Both the position numbers and the translations under genes were made by a program. The notes under the pieces were generated by a model, which saw only the letters and a list, made by a program, of their open reading frames with translations, was not told where the DNA came from and searched no databases. A DNA stretch of 64,000 bases from assembly GCF_001606025.1 (NCBI RefSeq), contig NZ_CP014945.1, positions 124,001 through 188,000 on the forward strand. The letters run 5' to 3'. Below, piece after piece: positions 58,847 to 64,000 of the stretch (positions are counted from its first letter, which is position 1; each line of letters begins with the position of its first letter). The stretch comes from Psychrobacter alimentarius (GTDB taxonomy: Bacteria > Pseudomonadota > Gammaproteobacteria > Pseudomonadales > Moraxellaceae).

Positions 58847-59812
58847 ATGGATTTAAGTCAGGATAAAAGTAACGATCATTCTGAGCAGGCAGCGCGTAAA
58901 GTCGCTACTGACAAGCTCAGTATTTTGGTCATATCAGGTCTGTCAGGGTCAGGTAAAACCTCAGTATTGAATATACTAGAAGATTTAGGCTATTACTCTA
59001 TTGATAACTTACCTTTATCTTTGCTTGCGAATGCCACTCATAAATTGATCAATGAAAGCGGTATTCGTCGCATTGCACTGGGTGTCGATATTCGAACGCC
59101 TCGTGCGGATTTGTCCAACTTTGCAGAGATGCACGAATCCTTAAAGGCTGAATATGGTGATCATGCCGTCAAGGTGGTATATGTCACGGCTCAAGAGAGC
59201 ACATTGGTAGCACGTTTCAATGCAACTCGCCGTGTCCATCCATTAATGTCTCAAGACGTTAATGACGAGCATGCTAAGCACGTCGCTTTTAATCTACCAG
59301 CCGCGATTAAAAGAGAAATTGAGCTACTAGAACCAATAGCAGATCATGCAGATATAAGAATTGATACAAGTGATCTCAATATTCATCAGCTGAAAGATCT
59401 TTTACGTGAATACATCGGCATGGACAATCAAATTGTCGTCAATTTACTGTCTTTTGGCTTTAAATATGGCAGTCCTATTGATGCAGACTTTGTATTTGAT
59501 GTAAGGATTTTGCCAAATCCTCATTGGAATCCGGAGCTACGCATGGCAACAGGTCTTGATGCTGAAGTTGCCACCTTTTTTGCTGATTGTCCAGAAGTGG
59601 CTGAAATGACCAGTGACATCGCTGTATTTTTAACCCGCTGGTTGCCAGAGTTTTTACACAACAACCGCCACACGGTGACAGTGGCCATTGGCTGTACTGG
59701 CGGTAAGCATCGCTCCGTATTTATTACGGATAATTTGCAACGTCGCCTTGCTGCTACTATGCCAGAAGGCATCAAAGTACTGGCGAAGCACCGCGAAAAG
59801 CATCGTTGGTAG
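58847..59812 (+). CDS. rapZ: RNase adapter protein RapZ (YvcJ family)
   Basis: Nucleotide- and RNA-binding protein. E. coli RapZ directs RNase E to the GlmZ sRNA and so controls GlcN6P synthase. Walker A GLSGSGKT (31-38), YYSIDNLP, GVDIRTPR, and the C-terminal domain (about 190-321) with LLSFGFKYGSPIDADFVFDVRILPNPHW and AIGCTGGKHRSVFI are intact. 321 aa, with about 20 polar N-terminal residues more than in E. coli. No GlmZ-like RNA is visible here. Confidence 0.94.
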   Translation: MDLSQDKSNDHSEQAARKVATDKLSILVISGLSGSGKTSVLNILEDLGYYSIDNLPLSLLANATHKLINESGIRRIALGVDIRTPRADLSNFAEMHESLKAEYGDHAVKVVYVTAQESTLVARFNATRRVHPLMSQDVNDEHAKHVAFNLPAAIKREIELLEPIADHADIRIDTSDLNIHQLKDLLREYIGMDNQIVVNLLSFGFKYGSPIDADFVFDVRILPNPHWNPELRMATGLDAEVATFFADCPEVAEMTSDIAVFLTRWLPEFLHNNRHTVTVAIGCTGGKHRSVFITDNLQRRLAATMPEGIKVLAKHREKHRW

Positions 59813-59867
59813 CTACTATTTTATTAAAGATTATTAATTTTTTTATTCATTATTTTGGAAAGTGTTT

Positions 59868-60380
59868 ATGATTGACTGGTCAGAACAGGATATGCGTGTC
59901 TCGCGCACAGAACTCAAAAAAGCTCATGAGCGCTTGCAAGAGTTGTCGATACCGCTTGCTAACCTATCAAAAAAGCAGCTAAAAACCCTGCCAGCCAGTG
60001 ATTATTTTATGGCAGAGTTGATGGCTTTGGCTGATATCACTAGCGCCAATGCTCGTAATCGCCAGACCAAGCGCGTCGGTAAACTTATTAGTGAAGAAAA
60101 TCGCCATGAATTGGTCAAAGCCTTGTTTAATGCTGTGTTCCCTAAAGAACAAATCTCAAAGATAGAAAGCTGGGCTGATCGCTTGAATATCAATGATGAA
60201 GGGACGCTAAAACAATTTGTTAAACAGTACAAGGCTTCTGAGCACAACAGCATGTATCAACTGCTGCTATGGATTGAGTATGCCAAACACACACAAGATG
60301 ACGAGCTGATGGCTGAGTCTAAAGAAGATTTGGCCAGTTACATTCGTGAAGTGGCTATCTTGTCGCAGTTGAAAAAATAA
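59868..60380 (+). CDS. darP: Ribosome-associated protein DarP (YjgA, DUF615)
   Basis: YjgA/DarP binds late large-subunit ribosome precursors. Features are MIDWSEQDMRVSRTELKKAHERLQ-type N-terminus, LANLSKKQLKTLP, ITSANARNRQTKRVGKLISEEN, and a helical, Glu/Lys-rich remainder. 170 aa from ATG 59868, preceded by GGAAAG; a GTG at 59862 adds two residues. It ends before a strong terminator. Confidence 0.9.
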   Translation: MIDWSEQDMRVSRTELKKAHERLQELSIPLANLSKKQLKTLPASDYFMAELMALADITSANARNRQTKRVGKLISEENRHELVKALFNAVFPKEQISKIESWADRLNINDEGTLKQFVKQYKASEHNSMYQLLLWIEYAKHTQDDELMAESKEDLASYIREVAILSQLKK

Positions 60381-60456
60381 AGATAAAACAGAATGGTTAT
60401 AACATTGGGTAATCTGATTTAATGATCATTTTGATGCAAAGTCATACAGTCTTAAG

Positions 60457-60491
60457 AAAAAAAGCCAATCTTTGAAGGATTGGCTTTTTTA
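60457..60491. terminator. Bidirectional terminator, darP / dsbA
   Basis: AAAAAAAGCCAATC (60457-60470) and GATTGGCTTTTTT (60478-60490) are inverses around a 7-nt loop, between convergent genes. Confidence 0.9.
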
Positions 60492-60565
60492 TGGGTGGCT
60501 TTCTTGTAGAGTGATAGGTCAGCTAGCAGTTACTCATACATGACCTATCAGCAAGAAGCACTACA

Positions 60566-61186
60566 TTATTTTTTTTCAGCGCGAACTTTGTCTACCAAGA
60601 ACTCGACCACTTTAGGAACAGTCGCATTTTCGCCAGTCACAACGTATTTACCTTGTACGACGACAGCAGGTACACCAGAAAGCTGATAGCGTTTAGCACC
60701 AGCTTGTGAACGACCAATCTTTGTACCAACCGCAAATGAGTTATAAAGACTGTTGAATTTCTTTTCATCAACCCCTTTTGAACCATACCATTTGCTTAAA
60801 GACGCCTGATCGAATAGCTTTTTGCCATCTTTATGAATCGCATTGAATAGTGCACTATGGGTTTTGTTTTCAAATCCTAAAAGCTGTGCGGCATAAAAAC
60901 CACGAGCGTTGGCTTCCCATACTGGGTTAAGCGCTGCTGGAGTCTTGAGAAATACCACGTCTTTATCTTTGGTCTTCGCCCATTTTTCCATATGCGGGTC
61001 AAGCACATTACAATGCGGGCAACCATACCAGAAAAATTCACGAACAATGATAGCATCACCGCTGATTTTTTCTGGATTGTCTATCACGCGATAGTCTTTT
61101 CCAGCAACGTAGTTGGCAGCTTGTGCGCCCATAGTAGCAAATCCAACGGCCATAGCCAGACCAGTCAGTGTAATGACACGTTTCAT
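60566..61186 (-). CDS. dsbA: Thiol:disulfide interchange protein DsbA
   Basis: Periplasmic oxidase that introduces disulfides into exported proteins. A cleavable signal peptide (MKRVITLTGLAMAVGFATMGAQA-type, about 23 residues) precedes a thioredoxin fold with CPHC (Cys56-Cys59) in FFWYGCPHCNVLDP and the cis-Pro loop LSGVPAVVVQGKYVV. 206 aa. The ATG follows AAGGATAAAGT. It is divergent from ubiG. DsbA substrates in relatives include type IV pilus and competence proteins; nothing here links them directly. Confidence 0.95.
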   Translation of the reverse strand: MKRVITLTGLAMAVGFATMGAQAANYVAGKDYRVIDNPEKISGDAIIVREFFWYGCPHCNVLDPHMEKWAKTKDKDVVFLKTPAALNPVWEANARGFYAAQLLGFENKTHSALFNAIHKDGKKLFDQASLSKWYGSKGVDEKKFNSLYNSFAVGTKIGRSQAGAKRYQLSGVPAVVVQGKYVVTGENATVPKVVEFLVDKVRAEKK

Positions 61187-61545
61187 ACTTTATCCTTGAG
61201 GTGTGGAAACTTAGGTTTGTGTGAATATCGGTTTGTTTGAATATCGACAGATAGATGGCTTTAAGTACATAAACGATATAGCGTCAAGTATAATCTAGCC
61301 ATAGTAGCGTATCGACTATGATAACGTAAAACGCGTGTGCTTGTGAATCCGAATCTTAACTAACAGTTGTAAAGCTGTCAGTTATTATTTAAGGTACATT
61401 TCTTACAAACGTTTGCATTGGTTAAAACTGCTCACAATCAGTGACGATGTACTTACGACAAAGTCGGCTGTCTCATGCTAATATTGAGCGCATAATCGTA
61501 CGCTTTAGACAACAATAACGATAACGACAATACAGGAAAACCGTT
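61187..61545. other. Divergent intergenic region, dsbA / ubiG
   Basis: About 359 bp. It holds two 16-bp direct repeats close to dsbA (61214-61245) and presumably both promoters. No RNA gene or coding sequence is apparent. Confidence 0.5.
61214..61245. repeat. Two 16-bp direct repeats upstream of dsbA
   Basis: GGTTTGTGTGAATATC (61214-61229) and GGTTTGTTTGAATATC (61230-61245) are adjacent and differ at one base. They lie 28-59 bp before the dsbA start, in the promoter or leader. Confidence 0.75.
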
Positions 61546-62394
61546 ATGGGTTCAGCTATTCCTTCTTCAAATGAGCACGCAGACAGCAATCTCAATGACA
61601 CAGCGACTAGTACTATCAATGTAGATCCTAGTGAAGTAGAAAAATTCAATAAATTGGCCAGTGAATGGTGGAGCAACACGGGTGCTTTTGCCACCTTACA
61701 TGAGATCAATCCGCTACGTTTGAACTGGATAGAAGAAAACGTTAAGCGTGGTTATCAAAGCAAAGATCTCAATAAAAGCAATGAAGCGCCTCACGCCCTG
61801 AATAAAACGGCTGAGACAGGGCTTAGTGGTAAAAAAGTGCTGGATGTCGGTTGTGGCGGTGGTATATTGTCAGAATCGATGGCGCGTCGCGGTGCTGATG
61901 TTACAGGAATTGATTTGGGTACCGAAAATCTAAAAGCGGCAGCACTGCATGCCGAGCAAAGCGGTTTAGAAAATACCTTACGCTACCAGCATATTCCAGT
62001 AGAAGACTTAGCAAAAACGCATGCAGGTCAGTTTGATGTGGTGACTTGTATGGAGATGCTGGAGCATGTGCCTAATCCAAGCTCGATTGTGCAGGCGTGT
62101 TTTGAATTGCTGGCGCCAGGCGGTGTGTGCGTACTATCAACAATCAATCGCAATCCTAAATCTTATTTATTTGCCATCGTTGGCGCAGAGTATGTATTAC
62201 GCTTGCTTGATCGCGGTACGCATGACTATGCCAAATTCATCACCCCTGCTGAGCTTGATAAAATGGCAATCAATACCGGTTTTACGCGCCAAGACATCAT
62301 TGGTTTGCATTACAATCCATTGACCAAACGCTACTGGCTGGCACAAAACGTCGATGTCAATTATATGATTGCCGTACAAAAACCCGTTGCTTAA
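61546..62394 (+). CDS. ubiG: Ubiquinone biosynthesis O-methyltransferase UbiG
   Basis: SAM-dependent methylation of both hydroxyl groups formed on the ubiquinone ring. SAM-binding VLDVGCGGGILSESMARRGADVTGIDLG (about 101-128), FDVVTCMEMLEHVPNPSSIV, and the membrane-contacting C-terminal region are typical. EVEKFNKLASEWWSNTGAFATLHEINPLR is the standard N-terminus, preceded by about 25 polar residues. 282 aa versus 240 in E. coli. mupP and yciK follow as in Pseudomonas. Confidence 0.95.
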   Translation: MGSAIPSSNEHADSNLNDTATSTINVDPSEVEKFNKLASEWWSNTGAFATLHEINPLRLNWIEENVKRGYQSKDLNKSNEAPHALNKTAETGLSGKKVLDVGCGGGILSESMARRGADVTGIDLGTENLKAAALHAEQSGLENTLRYQHIPVEDLAKTHAGQFDVVTCMEMLEHVPNPSSIVQACFELLAPGGVCVLSTINRNPKSYLFAIVGAEYVLRLLDRGTHDYAKFITPAELDKMAINTGFTRQDIIGLHYNPLTKRYWLAQNVDVNYMIAVQKPVA

Positions 62395-62461
62395 ACTGTG
62401 CTTAATGGTTTTGTGACCTCCTATTTTACTCAACATGTTATCCGTATTAAGAGCCTTAATT

Positions 62462-63172
62462 ATGACTGAATTTGTAAAAGCGGTTTTGTTTGATCTTGAT
62501 GGGACGCTAATCGATACCGCTGCTGATTTTGTCCGTATCATTGGCAAAATGAGTCTCGAAAACGATTTGCAAGCGCCACCTGAAGCAGAAATCCGTGAGC
62601 AAGTTTCGGCAGGTGCGTCAGCAATGGTAAAGCTGATGCTAAGGTACAATGATCAACTTGAAGTGAGCGAAGACGCTTTACTGACTTTTCGTCAACAGTT
62701 TTTAGATGACTACGAAGCAGATATATGCGTAGATAGTTGCGTGTTTGCTGAGTTAGAAGAGGTCTTGACCACGCTTGAAAAACAAAGCGTGCCATGGGGT
62801 ATTGTGACCAATAAGCCGCGCTATTTGGCAGAGCTGTTATTGCAAAAGATGGCGTTAGATGAGCGCTGTGCTGTGTTGATCTGCCCTGATGATGTGTCTC
62901 GCTCAAAACCTGATCCAGAGCCCATGTATATGGCATTAGAGAAGCTCAGTATTCCTCGCGGTGCTGCTGGCTGTGTACTTTATGTGGGCGATCACATACG
63001 TGATATCGAAGCTGGTAAGGCTGCGGGTATGCCGACAATTTTAGCAGCCTATGGTTATATTCCTCCTGAAGATCAAAAAAGCCTAAAAACGTGGGGCGCT
63101 GATTATATTGTCGATACACCTAAACAGTTGAATGAGCTGTTACTGTCTTCTGGTCGTTTTGAGTATATATAA
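62462..63172 (+). CDS. mupP: HAD phosphatase, probable MupP (MurNAc-6-phosphate phosphatase)
   Basis: HAD superfamily: nucleophile motif FDLDGTLIDT (Asp at about 10 and 12), motif II IVTNKP, Lys and acidic motif in SRSKPDPEPM and YVGDHIRDIEAG. It resembles phosphoglycolate phosphatase (Gph). The ubiG-(this)-yciK order is the one in which Pseudomonas mupP was found. MupP feeds the AmgK/MurU peptidoglycan recycling route that bypasses the fosfomycin target. ATG at 62462 with AAGAG upstream, 236 aa. Gph remains the alternative. Confidence 0.8.
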   Translation: MTEFVKAVLFDLDGTLIDTAADFVRIIGKMSLENDLQAPPEAEIREQVSAGASAMVKLMLRYNDQLEVSEDALLTFRQQFLDDYEADICVDSCVFAELEEVLTTLEKQSVPWGIVTNKPRYLAELLLQKMALDERCAVLICPDDVSRSKPDPEPMYMALEKLSIPRGAAGCVLYVGDHIRDIEAGKAAGMPTILAAYGYIPPEDQKSLKTWGADYIVDTPKQLNELLLSSGRFEYI

Positions 63173-63255
63173 ATAGCTTTTTATGTAAGGCGTTATTTAG
63201 CGTCAATGTTAGGCCAGTATTCCCAATTCTTAAACGATAAGTAGTGAGCCATACC

Positions 63256-64000
63256 ATGAGCACAAAAATTGATCAATCAGTGGAGACGCAAGCCACTCAA
63301 AGCCGTACCGAGCCTTTGACTCATGACGCTATCCGTAACTTTTTGCCACCTGATAACTGTTTAGATGGAAAGACTATTCTGGTGACAGGTGCGGGCGATG
63401 GTATTGGTCGTGTGGCTGCATTAACTTATGCCCGTTATGGCGCGACCGTTTTGCTACTCGGTCGTACCAGCAGTAAACTTGAATACGTTTATGATGAAAT
63501 TGAGAGCTTCGGTGGTAAGCAGCCAGCCATGCTCCCGATGAACTTAGAAGGCGCAACCTATGCCGAGATGCAGCAACTAGAAGGACTGATCAATAAAGAA
63601 GTTGGTCAGCTGGATGGTATTTTGCATAATGCTGGTATGCTGGGGCAACTGACACCTCTTGAGATGTATGACGTTGATATGTTTGCCGAAGTGATGAAGG
63701 TTAACTTTACGGCAACCTTTATGCTCACCCAAGCTTTGCTACCGCTGTTAAAAGACGCCGATCATGGTTCTATCGTCTTTACGTCCAGCACGGTTGGTAC
63801 GCATCCGCGTGCATTCTGGGGTGCTTATGCGCTCTCAAAACAGGCGGTAGAGGGTATGAGCGATATTTTTACCCAAGAGACGCAAAACACCACCAATCTC
63901 AGATTCAATTGTGTCAATCCTGGTGGTACGCGCACCAATATGCGTGCTCATGCTTATCCAGGAGAAAATCCCATGAGCTTAAAAACACCTGAGGACATTA
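63256..64000 (+). CDS. yciK: YciK-family short-chain dehydrogenase, 5' part (cut by window edge)
   Basis: SDR oxidoreductase. NAD(P)-binding TGAGDGIGRVAALTYARYGATVLLLGR, structural LHNAGMLG, catalytic Ser in FTSSTVGTHPRAFWGAYALSKQA (YxxxK) and FNCVNPGGTRTNMRA are seen. The substrate of YciK is unknown. The first 35 residues or so are polar and less conserved. The frame is open to the last base of the window. Confidence 0.88.
   Translation, partial: MSTKIDQSVETQATQSRTEPLTHDAIRNFLPPDNCLDGKTILVTGAGDGIGRVAALTYARYGATVLLLGRTSSKLEYVYDEIESFGGKQPAMLPMNLEGATYAEMQQLEGLINKEVGQLDGILHNAGMLGQLTPLEMYDVDMFAEVMKVNFTATFMLTQALLPLLKDADHGSIVFTSSTVGTHPRAFWGAYALSKQAVEGMSDIFTQETQNTTNLRFNCVNPGGTRTNMRAHAYPGENPMSLKTPEDI

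Overview
This window is a contiguous piece of a gammaproteobacterial chromosome, most probably from Psychrobacter or a close member of the Moraxellaceae. That placement is an inference from gene order: argH/algZ/algR/hemC/hemD/hemX-like, gltA-sdhCDAB-sucAB-lpd-sucCD, ubiG-mupP-yciK, and an Acinetobacter-like end to a polysaccharide locus (galU, pgi, ugd-like, pgm). I see no rRNA, tRNA, CRISPR array, prophage or insertion sequence. Nearly all of it is housekeeping DNA. The one accessory stretch is a surface-polysaccharide locus at about 36.0-46.7 kb.

Layout. 0-1.6 kb: 5' part of thiC on the minus strand with a TPP riboswitch in its leader. 1.7-7.1 kb: phosphate uptake operon pstS-pstC-pstA-pstB-phoU behind a Pho box. 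7.2-9.3 kb: yggX and argH (minus). 9.3-15.3 kb: AlgZ/AlgR-type two-component pair, then hemC, hemD, a HemX-like membrane protein and a hotdog thioesterase. A near-perfect sigma-54 promoter lies between algZ and algR. 15.4-18.2 kb: ribB with a degenerate RibA-like tail, and rarA (minus). 18.6-20.2 kb: a small HELTH-motif protein and a candidate lipoprotein. 20.3-35.9 kb: the TCA cluster, with gltA divergent from sdhCDAB-sucAB-lpd-sucCD. Its spacers are unusually long and carry hairpins and two tandem-repeat arrays upstream of sucA.

36.0-52.4 kb: polysaccharide locus. galE starts only 18 bp past the sucD terminator. Next come three glycosyltransferase-like genes and a UDP-sugar module: WbpB-like dehydrogenase, a short LpxA-like acyltransferase and a WbpE-like aminotransferase. 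A TviB/WbpO-like UDP-HexNAc dehydrogenase and a single-domain KpsC-like protein are on the minus strand. The end is galU-pgi-(degenerate Ugd)-pgm. The part from 37.1 to 44.3 kb is clearly A+T-rich, which suggests horizontal acquisition. No flippase, polymerase or export gene is present, so the locus depends on genes elsewhere.

52.6-64 kb: mazG, a ComEA-like protein, pcnB with a long basic tail, folK-panB-panC, rapZ, darP, dsbA, ubiG, mupP and the 5' part of yciK.

I did not find a clear new multi-gene system. The strongest leads are the intact but catalytically stripped UDP-glucose dehydrogenase relative (49.45-50.85 kb), the LpxA-like enzyme inside the 3-amino-sugar module, the sigma-54 promoter in front of algR, and the 18-bp repeats in front of sucA.
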